In this document: positions 19,339 to 29,671 of the stretch, piece by piece
How positions within the stretch are numbered: position 1 is the first letter of the stretch
Layout: every line of letters starts with the position of its first letter
From: Jiella avicenniae
GTDB lineage: Bacteria > Pseudomonadota > Alphaproteobacteria > Rhizobiales > Rhizobiaceae
DNA length: 64,000 bases
Assembly: GCF_021390325.1 (NCBI RefSeq)
Contig: NZ_JAJUWU010000015.1
Coordinates: forward strand, 1 to 64,000
Direction of reading: 5' to 3'
The notes under the pieces: model-generated
Database searches by the model: none
What the model saw: the letters and a program-made list of their open reading frames with translations, nothing else
Told to the model about the DNA's origin: nothing
Position numbers and translations under genes: made by a program

Positions 19339-19523
19339 ATGCTGCGAGGGCGGCGACATCCTGACCGCTGCGAGACTCGCGGAGATGCGAGACCCGCGGA
19401 CAGATGAGTGATTGCCGCGTCGGCACCTCGCCTTGCGCGATCTGGCAGAAGATAAGTCCTTCTCACTTATTGTTGGCTGCCGAAGAAGTACAGGCGAATA
19501 TTGCCGAATTTTAAAGCATCCGG

Positions 19524-20810
19524 ATGTACCAATGGCCGAAGAGTTTCATGGGCTGCGGGTCGGGCTTGTATCGGGATTCCCAAATCTTTGACGATCGAGC
19601 GCCAGCGGCGCCGCGGGAAGACGAGGAGAGGCTCGATCCGCTTCTCGGGTTCCCGGCCGAGGTCGCCTGGCGCTACGAAGCGGAATCGCGGCCGGAGCGG
19701 GTGCGCCACCTGCGCATCGCCATCCTGGCGGGGATCATCAGCTACAACAGCTACGATCTGATCAGCTTCTTCACCTTCCCGGACGTCGCCAAGCAGGCGA
19801 TCGTCCTTCGCCTCGTCATCACGGCGCTTGCCGGCGCCGTCTGGTTCTGGCTTCCGCGCATGACAGCCTTCGGGCGCGAAATGCTGCTTCTCGGCGCGAT
19901 GTTGGCGGCCTGTTCCGTGCCGCTCTATCTGTTCGCGGCGACGCGGGCGCCGAACGGTGCGCTCAGCTTCATCGACTTCCTGTTGACCATCGTCTTCGGC
20001 ATCGCGATCCTGCAGCTCCGCTTTCCCGCCGCCATCGTGATGATGGCGGTGTGCTGGGCGGCCGGTCAATCGGTCGTGGCATTTCGGCCGGAACTGACCT
20101 TCGACGCGCGTCTCGCCCTTTCCATGCAGCTCATGATGGCGAGCTGTTTCCTGCTCCTGAGCAGCTGGCTGATGCAGCGCAGCCATCGCCGCGCCTATCT
20201 GGCCAAATTGCGCGAAACGGAACGCTCCCATGGCCTCGAATTGGCGCGGCAGAGCTTTGCCGAACTGTCCATGACCGACGCATTGACGGGACTCGGCAAC
20301 CGGCGCTGCCTCGACGACGTGCTGCCCCATTGGCTGGCGGAGGCCCGGTCGGGCCGCATGCCGTTCGCCCTCGTCATGATCGATGTCGACCACTTCAAGG
20401 CCTATAACGACCGCTACGGTCATCAGGCGGGCGACGTGTGCCTGCGGCAGATCGGCGCCGCCCTTGCCGGGTTTGCCCGGCAGGAGACCGACGTCGTCGC
20501 CCGCTACGGCGGCGAGGAATTCGTCGTCTTGCTGCGGGGGGTCGGCCGGCCCGTCGCGCTGCAGCGGGCGAACGATCTCGTCGCCGCCATCGGCGCGCTG
20601 TCGATCCCGCATGCGGCGCGGCCCGATGGGGAGCGGCGCGTGACCGTCAGCGCCGGCGTGGCCCATGTCGATCGGGGAACCGGTCTGCGCGAGGCGGACG
20701 TCGTCGCGCAGGCGGACGCCGCGCTTTACGAGGCGAAGCTGGCCGGCCGTGGACGGATCGGACCGGTGCTGGGTGAGGCTCTCGCCGTCAGAGCGCCGGC
20801 AACGGTGTGA
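19524..20810 (+). CDS. Membrane-bound diguanylate cyclase (GGDEF)
   Basis: 428 aa. Residues ~60-215 contain about six hydrophobic helices. The C-terminal GGDEF domain starts at SMTDALTGLGNRRCLDD and has the active-site ARYGGEEFVVLL, so cyclic-di-GMP synthesis is expected. The inhibitory I-site (RxxD five residues before GGEEF) is not kept: the sequence is RQETD, with Gln where Arg is needed. The start is uncertain: ATG 19524 has a weak ribosome site and ATG 19548 is an alternative. It stands alone, 185 bp after the deaminase. Confidence 0.87.
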   Translation: MYQWPKSFMGCGSGLYRDSQIFDDRAPAAPREDEERLDPLLGFPAEVAWRYEAESRPERVRHLRIAILAGIISYNSYDLISFFTFPDVAKQAIVLRLVITALAGAVWFWLPRMTAFGREMLLLGAMLAACSVPLYLFAATRAPNGALSFIDFLLTIVFGIAILQLRFPAAIVMMAVCWAAGQSVVAFRPELTFDARLALSMQLMMASCFLLLSSWLMQRSHRRAYLAKLRETERSHGLELARQSFAELSMTDALTGLGNRRCLDDVLPHWLAEARSGRMPFALVMIDVDHFKAYNDRYGHQAGDVCLRQIGAALAGFARQETDVVARYGGEEFVVLLRGVGRPVALQRANDLVAAIGALSIPHAARPDGERRVTVSAGVAHVDRGTGLREADVVAQADAALYEAKLAGRGRIGPVLGEALAVRAPATV

Positions 20811-20849
20811 CCGGTCGAACGAAGCCGGTCGCCACCCGTCGGGCCCTCG

Positions 20850-21851
20850 TCAGTCGCCGGCGACGAAGAACTGCAGCTTTCCGTCGGGCGTGATGCCGAT
20901 GCGGTAGAAATTGTAGGCGCCGAACTCCACCATCGACTGGTAGTCGCCGGCGGTGACGATCTGCAACAGCTCGACGAGCTGCGGCTTGGTCAGCTTGGCC
21001 ACGTCGACCTGCGTGAAGTAGGGCCAGACGTAGATTTCGTCGGACGAATCCGGTTCGATCCGGGCATAGCCCGAATGAAGCAGATCGAGGATGATCGCGA
21101 GGATCTCGACGCCTTCGCCGTCGCCCGAATTCTGTTTGAGAAACGCGATCGGGTCCGTCGGGGCATCGCCGAAGCTGAGCACCGTGCCGTCGTCGCCGGT
21201 CTCGATCAGCGGACGCAGCCGCTCGACGTCGCCGGTCCGGGCCGCCTCGATCAGCTTCTGACGGGCGGCCTTCACGGCTGCGGGCAGCTTCTCCTCGCCA
21301 TGGCCGATCTCGGCGGCGAGCGGAACCGCCGAATCGGCATCTCCGGCGGCTGCGGAGCCCTCTTCGAGCGAAGGCTTGCCGACGCGCGGTCCGGTTCCGT
21401 CGCGCAGCGGCGCTGCCGGCTCTGCCTGATAGCGCACCGGCGAGGAGGGTGGGGCGTCGCCCTCGGGGGCCTCTTTGGGCGCTTCGGGCCGCGGTCGCGT
21501 CGTGCCGCCTGTTTCCTCGTCCTCCGGAGAGATCGGCACCTCACCCTGATCGGTGCCTTCGGTCTCGCCATTGCCGGGTGTGGCACCGTTCGCCGGTGCC
21601 GGACCGCCCCGGTGCCGATCCTGCGGCGGGGCCGCATCGTTCTTCGGATCGTCGGCAGGCAGGTTCGGGCCGGAACGCTGCCGCACCGTCCCCGGCAGCG
21701 GCGGAAGCGGCACGGCGATGATTCCATCCTTGCTGCCGCCGAACCGGCCGCTGTCACCCTCGAACTGCGAAAACGCCGCAGCCCGATCGGCTGCCGGGAG
21801 CGACAGGCAGATCGCGGCGACGTGTAAGAGCCGGTTCAGGGAAGGGCGCAT
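20850..21851 (-). CDS. Exported protein of unknown function with Pro-rich linker
   Basis: 333 aa. Residues 1-26 are a signal peptide (ending RAAA). Residues ~28-195 are low-complexity, rich in P, E, G and D, and look disordered. The C-terminal ~130 residues are a compact domain (KAARQKLIEAARTGD... to ...YRIGITPDGKLQFFVAGD), with features such as AFLKQNSGDGEGVEILAIIL and PYFTQVDVAKLTKPQL. I recall similar unnamed periplasmic proteins in Hyphomicrobiales. Function unknown; it converges with the diguanylate cyclase gene. Confidence 0.75.
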   Translation of the reverse strand: MRPSLNRLLHVAAICLSLPAADRAAAFSQFEGDSGRFGGSKDGIIAVPLPPLPGTVRQRSGPNLPADDPKNDAAPPQDRHRGGPAPANGATPGNGETEGTDQGEVPISPEDEETGGTTRPRPEAPKEAPEGDAPPSSPVRYQAEPAAPLRDGTGPRVGKPSLEEGSAAAGDADSAVPLAAEIGHGEEKLPAAVKAARQKLIEAARTGDVERLRPLIETGDDGTVLSFGDAPTDPIAFLKQNSGDGEGVEILAIILDLLHSGYARIEPDSSDEIYVWPYFTQVDVAKLTKPQLVELLQIVTAGDYQSMVEFGAYNFYRIGITPDGKLQFFVAGD

Positions 21852-21945
21852 CGTTGCGGCTGCCTCTGCTGCGAACGGGTCTTGATGGCAAAATGCGCCC
21901 CGAACATCTTGCCTGCCGGAAAAGTGCCGAGCGGCGCGCGTCTCG

Positions 21946-22206
21946 TTACTGGATTGTCCGGTCGGGGCGGAATTCGCCGTATTCCAGGCGCTTCCTCAAA
22001 CTGTCCATCATGACGACGACGTCGTCCTCCCCATGCAGGCGCACGAGTTCGGTCAGGGCCGTGGTGATGGCGGTCTCGGCGAGGATCTCCGCCTCGATGC
22101 CGTCCGACATGCCGTCGGCCCAGGCCTCGTTGTGATATTCGAGGGCAACCTGCTTCTTTTCCGCCTGGATCATCTCGTCCAGCTCGGCGCCTTGTACATC
22201 GATCAT
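21946..22206 (-). CDS. Small conserved protein of unknown function
   Basis: 86 aa, acidic and predicted helical: EMIQAEKKQVALEYHNEAWADGMSDGI... then ITTALTELVRLHGEDDVVVMM. No signal peptide or membrane segment. Codon use matches its neighbours, and a GGGGG(T) ribosome site precedes the ATG. It lies 94 bp upstream of the exported protein gene on the same strand. No family recognised. Confidence 0.7.
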   Translation of the reverse strand: MIDVQGAELDEMIQAEKKQVALEYHNEAWADGMSDGIEAEILAETAITTALTELVRLHGEDDVVVMMDSLRKRLEYGEFRPDRTIQ

Positions 22207-22309
22207 GTGACCCCCATAAAACTTCCGGCCCCGTTTTCACCAGTCGTTAAGACCTAGCATGATCCGACGCGCTGGAGCGGGCGAAACCCAAGCGATCGTT
22301 AATCGAAGG

Positions 22310-22741
22310 TTAACTGCCGTACCTTGAGCCGATCTCCCGCGCGAGGGAGGCGCCTTCCTGCTGGTAGCGGTTGACGGCGATCCGGGCCGCGCCGGTGCAG
22401 CTGCGGTAGGTCGCCGCGAAGGTGCGGTAGCCGTTGTTGAAGCTGGCGATGAGCTGCTTGCGTTCGGCTTCCGCCGGATCCTGGGCCGCGATCAGCTCCT
22501 GCATCTTCTGGCGCCAGACGTCGGCCTGCGGATCGCCGCAGAGCTTGCGCAGGAAGTGCATCGAGCCGAGGATCATCGCCAGCCGGCCGAGGGGCTGCAT
22601 GTAGGCGGCCTCGCCCGGCGGTTCCGGAGCCGCCTCGGTCGCCGACTGCGCGGCCGCGGCCGAAACCAGGGTCGGCACCAGCAGGGCCAGGAATGCGACG
22701 GCGAAGATTCGGAGCGCGGACATGACGGCAGAATTCACCAT
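22310..22741 (-). CDS. TIGR02301-family exported protein
   Basis: 143 aa. Signal peptide over residues ~7-31 (FAVAFLALLVPTLVSAAAAQ). The mature part contains LGRLAMILGSMHFLRKLCG and FNNGYRTFAATYRSC, with two cysteines that could form a disulfide; this layout is that of the alphaproteobacterial TIGR02301 family. Function unknown. ATG at 22741 has AAGG seven bases upstream. Single gene. Confidence 0.85.
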   Translation of the reverse strand: MVNSAVMSALRIFAVAFLALLVPTLVSAAAAQSATEAAPEPPGEAAYMQPLGRLAMILGSMHFLRKLCGDPQADVWRQKMQELIAAQDPAEAERKQLIASFNNGYRTFAATYRSCTGAARIAVNRYQQEGASLAREIGSRYGS

Positions 22742-22855
22742 TCGCTAACCTTGCTGCAAGCGCGAGCCATCGGAGAGAGGCGTTATTCCCAGCCCTGCGT
22801 CCCGATGGCAACAGCCGATGCGCCAACAGGGCTAACGCGCCTTGTGCTGAACGGC

Positions 22856-23308
22856 TCAGGTCTCGCCGGATCGGTCGCGGCGCAGGGCGAGGCAGCGCTC
22901 GATGACGGCGACGAGACCCGGCGTCGTCCCGCCGGCCGCCTCGCGCCGGGCGATTTCCGTGAGGCTCATGATCTCCAGATCCTCGGCGTCGTCGCCGGCG
23001 CAAGGCATCGCGTCCGCGGCGAGATCTCCGCCGAATACCGCGATGACGACATGCGACCGCTCCCCGATCGCTTCGTGCCATGTGATAAAGTCGAGGTCGT
23101 GGGCGACGATTCGGGTTTCCTCGGCGAGTTCGCGCCGGGCCGCCGCCTGCAGCGCCTCGCCGAAGCGCACCCCGCCGCCGGGCAGGCTCCACAGGCCACG
23201 ATAGGGCGCCTTGCCGCGCCTGACGAGAAGGACGGCGTCGTCCTTCGACAAACAGACGGAAACGCCCAGCAATGGTCTTTCGTGGCCTTCCATACCGGCT
23301 TTCTCCAT
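22856..23308 (-). CDS. Nudix hydrolase
   Basis: 150 aa. The Nudix box is complete: GGGVRFGEALQAAARRELAEE (about residues 44-64) fits GX5EX7REUXEE. Position of the box and flanking LLVRRGKAPYRGLWSLP suggest an ADP-ribose or nucleotide-sugar pyrophosphatase-like member, but substrate cannot be assigned. Divergent from the SRAP-like gene with 59 bp between the starts, so the two share a promoter region. Confidence 0.9.
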   Translation of the reverse strand: MEKAGMEGHERPLLGVSVCLSKDDAVLLVRRGKAPYRGLWSLPGGGVRFGEALQAAARRELAEETRIVAHDLDFITWHEAIGERSHVVIAVFGGDLAADAMPCAGDDAEDLEIMSLTEIARREAAGGTTPGLVAVIERCLALRRDRSGET

Positions 23309-23367
23309 GCTCGTTGCCGCGAGGTCGCCCGCTCGGGCGGCGACGCGACGAACGGAGGACCTGACGG

Positions 23368-24006
23368 ATGCCCGGCCGTTTCGCGCTGACCGCGGCGCCG
23401 GAAAGCGTGGCCCGATGCTTCGGCCTTGCGGCGATCGACGATTTTCCGCCGCGCCCGGCGATCCTGCCGACGCAGCCGATCATGGTGGTGCTCGGCGGCA
23501 GGGCGGAAAGGGCCGAAGCTTTTGCCGACGGGCCGGCGGCTCAACTGGTGCGCTGGGGGCTGATCCCGGGTTGGTTCAAGGCGACGGACCGGTTGCCGGC
23601 CATGTTCAACGCCCCGGCGGAGACGGCGGCAGGCAACCCGGCGTTTCGCGGTGCGATGCGCCATCGCCGCTGCCTCGTTCCGGCGACCGCGTTCTATCGC
23701 CGGACGGGCGGCAGGAGCCGGACGGGACCGTTGTCCCGCTTCAGCATCGAGGACATGCCGGTGTTTGCGATGGCGGGGCTGATGGAGCCCTACATGGCAC
23801 CGGACGGAAGCGAGATCGACACGGCGGCGATCCTCACCGTGCCGGCCCGCGCGCCGGACGCGGGGCTCGTCGACCGGCTGCCGGTCATCCTGCGGCCGGA
23901 GGATTTCGGCCGCTGGCTGGACTGCCGGCACCGGGAGCCGGGGGACGTCGCCGACCTCTTCCGGCCGTTTTGCGCGGCCGATTTCTCCGTCGAAACGGCG
24001 GGGTAG
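23368..24006 (+). CDS. SRAP (YedK/HMCES)-family protein lacking the catalytic residues
   Basis: 212 aa with the SRAP fold pattern: PGRF start, VRWGLIPGWF, FNAPAET (for FNARAET), CLVPATAFY and LPVILRPEDFGRWLD. Active SRAP proteins begin MCGR, where Cys2 forms a thiazolidine crosslink with abasic sites, and use Glu in FYEW and His in HDRMP. Here these are Pro2 (MPGRF), Arg (FYRR) and Val (LVDRLP). Only the Asn of FNAPAET remains. The protein is full length with no frameshift, so it looks like a maintained pseudoenzyme that may still bind DNA (inference). Confidence 0.82.
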   Translation: MPGRFALTAAPESVARCFGLAAIDDFPPRPAILPTQPIMVVLGGRAERAEAFADGPAAQLVRWGLIPGWFKATDRLPAMFNAPAETAAGNPAFRGAMRHRRCLVPATAFYRRTGGRSRTGPLSRFSIEDMPVFAMAGLMEPYMAPDGSEIDTAAILTVPARAPDAGLVDRLPVILRPEDFGRWLDCRHREPGDVADLFRPFCAADFSVETAG

Positions 24007-24097
24007 GAGCGACGACCGATCTCGCGGTCCGCCGCCTGTCGTCGTAGGGCGCCGAAGACGTCGGGCGCCCGATCGGTGGCGGATCGCTCTAACGCGG

Positions 24098-24286
24098 CTA
24101 TTCCGCCGCGATCAGCGAAACGGTCTCGGCCTCGACGGGGCGGCGTTTCGCCGGAGCGACCTTGCGGCTGGCATGGCTGGCGGCGGCGATCGCCGGGATC
24201 GCGATGGCGCGGTAGTTGCGGGCGAGGTCGATCTCGTTCTCGCGTTCTCGCTTGGAGCGAAATTGCAGGTTGTCCTGGGTCGTCAT
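24098..24286 (-). CDS. Small basic protein of unknown function
   Basis: 62 aa from MTTQDNLQFRSKRERENE. An N-terminal charged segment is followed by a short hydrophobic helix (NYRAIAIPAIAAAS) and a basic tail. I recall similar short proteins in other Hyphomicrobiales, which supports it being real. The longer in-frame upstream reading is not protein-like. A perfect 12-bp palindrome lies 25 bp upstream of the start. Confidence 0.7.
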   Translation of the reverse strand: MTTQDNLQFRSKRERENEIDLARNYRAIAIPAIAAASHASRKVAPAKRRPVEAETVSLIAAE

Positions 24287-24734
24287 GTCATGCTGCTCGC
24301 ATCTTCGGGGTTGACCGGTCAATCTCAGACCGTCGATTGCGCCAGATTGAAGACATTCGCTTACACTTTCTTGCCGCTGATTCCAGCGGCGCGACGGAGG
24401 CTGCGAACGTGACCTCGCTGCGACAGCCAAGGCGCTGAAAACGAGCAGAATTTTCCACTGAATCGGCTGAGATGAGGGTTTCGTTTCGCAGGGCCTTTCG
24501 GACTCAATTTCTGTGTCGAACCGACACGAATCGTCAGGCCCGCGAGGATCCCGTGTGACGGTTTGGTGAAATGCGGATCGGGAGTGCGAACGGGACGTGG
24601 CGTGGCTTGCTGGTGCATCCCGGGTGTCGCCGGTGATGGTCGGAATCGCCATCGCGAGCGACATCCTGTAAGGCGTGGCGAAACCGAAAACGGCGAACCG
24701 GCTGCGGCGAAACCGTCGCGGAATGGGGCAGGAC
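24287..24734. other. Divergent intergenic region before cysS
   Basis: About 450 bases between the 62-aa gene (minus) and cysS (plus). Apart from the palindrome at 24311-24322 I see no gene, RNA or repeat. Confidence 0.4.
24311..24322. promoter_or_regulatory. Perfect palindrome, possible operator
   Basis: TTGACCGGTCAA, a 12-bp perfect palindrome, lies 25 bp upstream of the start of the 62-aa gene, where a repressor would block transcription. No further copies were noticed in the window. Confidence 0.35.
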
Positions 24735-26195
24735 ATGAGCGAAGACGACGGCTTTCGCGGGCTGAAACTCTACAACACCATGACGCGGACGAAGGAGGCG
24801 TTCCGGCCTCTCGACTGGCGGAACGGCGCGGTTGCCGAAAAGGACCGGCGGGTGCGCATGTATGTCTGCGGTCCGACGGCCTACGACTATGCCCATATCG
24901 GCAATGCCCGGCCGGTCATCGTCTTCGACGTCCTGTTTCGGCTGCTCCGCCATCTCTATGGCGCCGAGCACGTCGCCTATGCCCGCAACATCACCGACGT
25001 CGACGACAAGATCAACGCGCGGGCGGCGCGGGACTATCCGGGCGTGCCGCTGAACGAGGCGATCGGCCGGCTGACGGCCTGGACCGCCGAACAGTTCCAC
25101 GCCGACGTCGCGGCGCTCGGCTGCCTCGAGCCGACCTTCGAACCGCGCGCCACCGCCTATGTCAGCCGCGGCGACGGCCACGACATGATCGCGATGATCA
25201 CCGCGCTGATCGACAAGGGCCACGCCTATCGGGCCGGTGGCGAAGTGCTGTTCGACGTCACCTCGATGTCCGACTACGGCCGGCTGTCGAACCGCCGGCT
25301 CGACGACCAGAAGGCCGGCGCCCGCGTCGCGGTGGATGCCCATAAGAAGAAGCCGGCCGATTTCGTCCTGTGGAAGCTTTCGTCTCCCGAGGAGCCGGGC
25401 TGGGACTCGCCCTGGGGTCGGGGCCGGCCGGGCTGGCATCTGGAATGCTCGGTGATGTCGGAAGCGCTGCTCGGCGAGACCTTCGACATCCATGGCGGCG
25501 GGCTCGACCTGATCTTCCCGCACCACGAGAACGAGATCGCCCAGTCGCGCTGCGCCCATGGCAGCGGGTCGATGGCGGAAGTCTGGATGCACAACGGCTT
25601 CCTCCAGGTCGAGGGGAAGAAGATGGCGAAGTCGGAAGGCAACTTCGTCACCATCCGCGAGCTTCTGGAGACGGAAAAGTTCGGCGGCCGCAAATGGCCG
25701 GGCGAAGTGCTGCGGCTTGCCATGCTGATGACGCATTATCGCGAGCCGATCGACTTTTCCGTGAAGCGGCTGGAGGAGGCGGAAGAAGCGCTGACGGGCT
25801 TTGCCCGGGCCGGCCGGAACGTCGCGGCCAGCGCACCGAGCGAAACCTTCGTCGCCGCTCTTCTGGACGATCTTGCCAGCGCCGCGGCCATCGCCGAACT
25901 GCACGCGCTGCGCCGCTCCGACCCGGCGGCGCTGGTCGCCTGCCTGGATCTCATCGGGGTCGATCTCGCGGGCTTCGAGACGCGGCTGGCGGAAACCGCA
26001 GCCGAAGGAGACGCGGGCATCGATCCTGCCGAAGTCGAGGCCGCCGTCGCCAATCGCCTCGCCCTCATCCGCGACAAGAACTGGGCCGAAGCCGACCGCA
26101 TCCGCGACGACCTCGCCGCGAAGGGTATCCAGTTGAAGGACGGCAAGGATCCCGCGACGGGCGAGCGGGTGACGACGTGGGAGGTCAAGCGCTGA
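24735..26195 (+). CDS. cysS: Cysteinyl-tRNA synthetase
   Basis: 486 aa, taking [15 protein letters not shown] as start; an ATG 60 bases earlier is possible but lacks conservation-like sequence. Class I synthetase: [16 protein letters not shown] (HIGH-type motif AHIGN), zinc-site region [11 protein letters not shown] and [15 protein letters not shown], and KMAKSEGN for KMSKS. The C-terminal helical part and WEVKR end are complete. It charges tRNA-Cys in the cytoplasm. Confidence 0.96.
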   Translation: MSEDDGFRGLKLYNTMTRTKEAFRPLDWRNGAVAEKDRRVRMYVCGPTAYDYAHIGNARPVIVFDVLFRLLRHLYGAEHVAYARNITDVDDKINARAARDYPGVPLNEAIGRLTAWTAEQFHADVAALGCLEPTFEPRATAYVSRGDGHDMIAMITALIDKGHAYRAGGEVLFDVTSMSDYGRLSNRRLDDQKAGARVAVDAHKKKPADFVLWKLSSPEEPGWDSPWGRGRPGWHLECSVMSEALLGETFDIHGGGLDLIFPHHENEIAQSRCAHGSGSMAEVWMHNGFLQVEGKKMAKSEGNFVTIRELLETEKFGGRKWPGEVLRLAMLMTHYREPIDFSVKRLEEAEEALTGFARAGRNVAASAPSETFVAALLDDLASAAAIAELHALRRSDPAALVACLDLIGVDLAGFETRLAETAAEGDAGIDPAEVEAAVANRLALIRDKNWAEADRIRDDLAAKGIQLKDGKDPATGERVTTWEVKR

Positions 26196-26232
26196 GGCTG
26201 CAGGTGCAAAGGCGGACGGGTTGCGCGAGGCA

Positions 26233-26446
26233 CCCCCTCTGTCCTGCCGGACATCTCCCCCGCAAGGGGGGAGATCGGCAGCTGGGCGGGCCGCTACCTC
26301 TCCTGCTGACGAGTGGCACGATCGGATGCCGATGAGCGGCAGGCGCGACGATATGGGCGAGACGATCGATTGATGGGTGTGGCGGGGCGTTGACGCCAGC
26401 CCGATCTCCCCCCTTGCGGGGGAGATGCCCGGCAGGGCAGAGGGGG
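26233..26446. repeat. Inverted-repeat pair of REP-like palindromes
   Basis: Two 46-bp arms (26233-26278 and 26401-26446) are inverted copies with 44 of 46 positions identical, separated by 122 bp. Each arm itself folds: ATCTCCCCC-GCAAG-GGGGGAGAT gives a 9-bp stem. This is the arrangement of a BIME/REP element and the sequence style is common in Hyphomicrobiales intergenic regions. It lies between cysS and murA; the surrounding 26196-26711 gap holds no gene that I can support. Confidence 0.8.
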
Positions 26447-26711
26447 GTAGGCCACCGCCGGGGCGCCCGATGGGCAGGCGGCCGAGTCGGCGTCCGCCGA
26501 CCACAGCCGCCGCCGAGCGCTCGTTTGTCGACCGATTTGTAAGGTTGCACTCGCTGGTGTAGAGACACCCGCGAAGAAATGACGGCGTTGCGGATCGCTC
26601 GTCGGGAGGGGCCGCGTCTTCCTGCCGCCACAGTGGCGAGAAACGGTTCCCCGCACGGATCCCCACCCGAACCCGACGAACTCGGCCGACGACCGGCCAT
26701 CAGGAGCGCTC

Positions 26712-28001
<1,290 letters not shown>

Positions 28002-28006
28002 TCGCA

Positions 28007-28027
28007 AAGGCCGGCGGCATCGGCCTT
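28007..28027 (+). terminator. Hairpin after murA
   Basis: AAGGCCG (28007-28013) pairs with CGGCCTT (28021-28027) around a 7-nt loop, 5 bases after the murA stop. No T tract follows, so efficiency is doubtful. Confidence 0.4.
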
Positions 28028-28057
28028 CGGCCGGCCGGCGATTGCGCGCAGGCAGGC

Positions 28058-28087
28058 TTGCATTTTGCGGCGTTTGCGCCGATTTAA
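28058..28087 (+). promoter_or_regulatory. Possible promoter for infA-maf-yacG
   Basis: TTGCAT and ATTTAA are separated by 18 bp within the otherwise very GC-rich 308-bp gap between murA and infA. The position, about 220 bp before the infA start, implies a long leader. No gene is seen in this gap. Confidence 0.3.
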
Positions 28088-28309
28088 GGGGCGCTTTCCA
28101 GCCGATCGCGCCCGGCGCGGCGCGCGCCTGGCCGAACGGCAGCCTGCCGCAAGGACAGTTCAAAGGGACGATCCGTCGCCGAGATCGCCTGCCGTCCAAA
28201 CGAAATGAACGATCGACACGGCGACGCCTTCGCCGATGGCGAGCATCCAAACGAAGCGCGGCCGCCGCAAGCGGGCCGCCTCAGAACGAAGTCTAGGATC
28301 GAACAGCGT

Positions 28310-28528
28310 ATGGCAAAAGAAGAAGTTCTCGAATTTCCGGGCGTCGTGACCGAGCTCCTGCCGAATGCGACATTTCGGATCAAGCTCGAGAACGATCACG
28401 AAATCATCGCCCACACCGCCGGCCGGATGCGCAAGAACCGCATCCGCGTCCTGACCGGCGACAAGGTGCTCGTCGAGATGACACCCTACGACCTGACCAA
28501 GGGTCGTATCACCTACCGTTTCAAGTAA
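28310..28528 (+). CDS. infA: Translation initiation factor IF-1
   Basis: 72 aa, the standard length, starting [15 protein letters not shown]-fold sequence with [24 protein letters not shown] and [19 protein letters not shown]. The upstream in-frame codons are not conserved-looking. IF-1 binds the ribosomal A site during initiation. The order infA-maf-yacG is conserved in many Hyphomicrobiales; maf starts 18 bp downstream. Confidence 0.97.
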   Translation: MAKEEVLEFPGVVTELLPNATFRIKLENDHEIIAHTAGRMRKNRIRVLTGDKVLVEMTPYDLTKGRITYRFK

Positions 28529-28546
28529 GCCCGCAGCCGCGCCGGA

Positions 28547-29671
28547 ATGTCGTTCCCCCAACGCCTGGTTCTCGCCTCCGCTTCGCCGCGGCGTCTGGCG
28601 CTCCTCCAGCAGGCGGGCGTCGAGCCGAACCGGCTGATGCCGGCCGACATCGACGAGACGCCGCAGAAGAGCGAGCATCCGCGCTCGCTGGCCAAGCGTC
28701 TGTCGAAGGGCAAGGCCGAGGTCGCCGCCCGGCGGCTGCGCGAGCTTGTTTACGGCCCGGCGACCGTGCTCGCCGCCGATACGGTCGTCTCCGTCGGCCG
28801 CCAGATCATGCCGAAGGCCGAACTGGAAGAGGATGCGCTCGCCAATCTCCGGACGCTCTCCGGCCGCACCCACCGGGTCTATACCGGCGTCTGCGTCATC
28901 GGCCCGACCGGCGCCCTGCGCCAGCGTCTGATCGAGACGCGCGTCAGGTTCAAGCGGCTCTCCCGGCTCGACATCCAGAGCTATCTCGCCTCCGACGAAT
29001 GGCGCGGCAAGGCCGGCGGTTATGCCATCCAGGGGCTCGCCGGCGCCTTCGTCGTCCGCCTCGTCGGTTCCTATACCAACGTCGTCGGCCTGCCGCTGGC
29101 GGAGACGCTGGCCCTCTTGTCGGGCGAGGGCTACGACATCCACGCCTCCTGGCGGGCGCCGCAAATGCGCGTCGGGGACGAGGAGAGCGAGCCGGAAGAC
29201 GACGACGGCGAGATGAACTCGGCGGATGATCGGCGTTCTCTGCGCGAAGACGCGGACGCGCCTCTGATCGACGCCGACGAGCTTCTGGCGGCGGAGACCG
29301 AAACGCCTGCGGAGGATGACGACCGCTTCGACGACGCGGAGCGTGCCGAGCGGCGCGGCGGGGCGCAGAACGACGCGCGTCGCCGATTCCCCGTGACGTC
29401 GCTACCCAAGGCCGCCCCGGCCTCGGAGCCGGAGACGACGACCAGTGCTCGGCCGCCGGCGCCCGACATGCAGCCCTCTCGGCAGCCGGCCGGCCCGGCT
29501 GACGAGACTGAGGCCGGCTTTACCGAAGCCGTGCGCCGCGACGAGACCGGAGGTGACAACGCGTCGGGTGACCCGGATGCGGCGGCCTCGCGCGCCGAGG
29601 AAGCCTCGGACGACGGCAGGCTCCCAACCAGGGGGAAGCGCGAGGACGAAACCGGAGGAGAGGCGCGATGA
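28547..29671 (+). CDS. Maf-family nucleotide pyrophosphatase with long acidic tail
   Basis: 374 aa. Residues 1-205 are a normal Maf domain: [45 protein letters not shown] and [14 protein letters not shown]. Maf enzymes hydrolyse non-canonical or canonical nucleoside triphosphates to monophosphates and are linked to septum control. About 170 further residues follow with almost only D, E, A, R, P, S, T and G and no hydrophobic core, so they should be disordered. Typical Maf proteins stop near 200 aa. Codon bias stays GC-rich through the tail and the reading frame runs into yacG with an ATGA overlap, so it is not a sequencing read-through. Confidence 0.88.
   Translation: MSFPQRLVLASASPRRLALLQQAGVEPNRLMPADIDETPQKSEHPRSLAKRLSKGKAEVAARRLRELVYGPATVLAADTVVSVGRQIMPKAELEEDALANLRTLSGRTHRVYTGVCVIGPTGALRQRLIETRVRFKRLSRLDIQSYLASDEWRGKAGGYAIQGLAGAFVVRLVGSYTNVVGLPLAETLALLSGEGYDIHASWRAPQMRVGDEESEPEDDDGEMNSADDRRSLREDADAPLIDADELLAAETETPAEDDDRFDDAERAERRGGAQNDARRRFPVTSLPKAAPASEPETTTSARPPAPDMQPSRQPAGPADETEAGFTEAVRRDETGGDNASGDPDAAASRAEEASDDGRLPTRGKREDETGGEAR

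Noticed and set aside
23368-24006. Calling the SRAP protein a functional abasic-site protecting enzyme
   Set aside because: Cys2, the FYEW Glu and the HDRMP His are all replaced.
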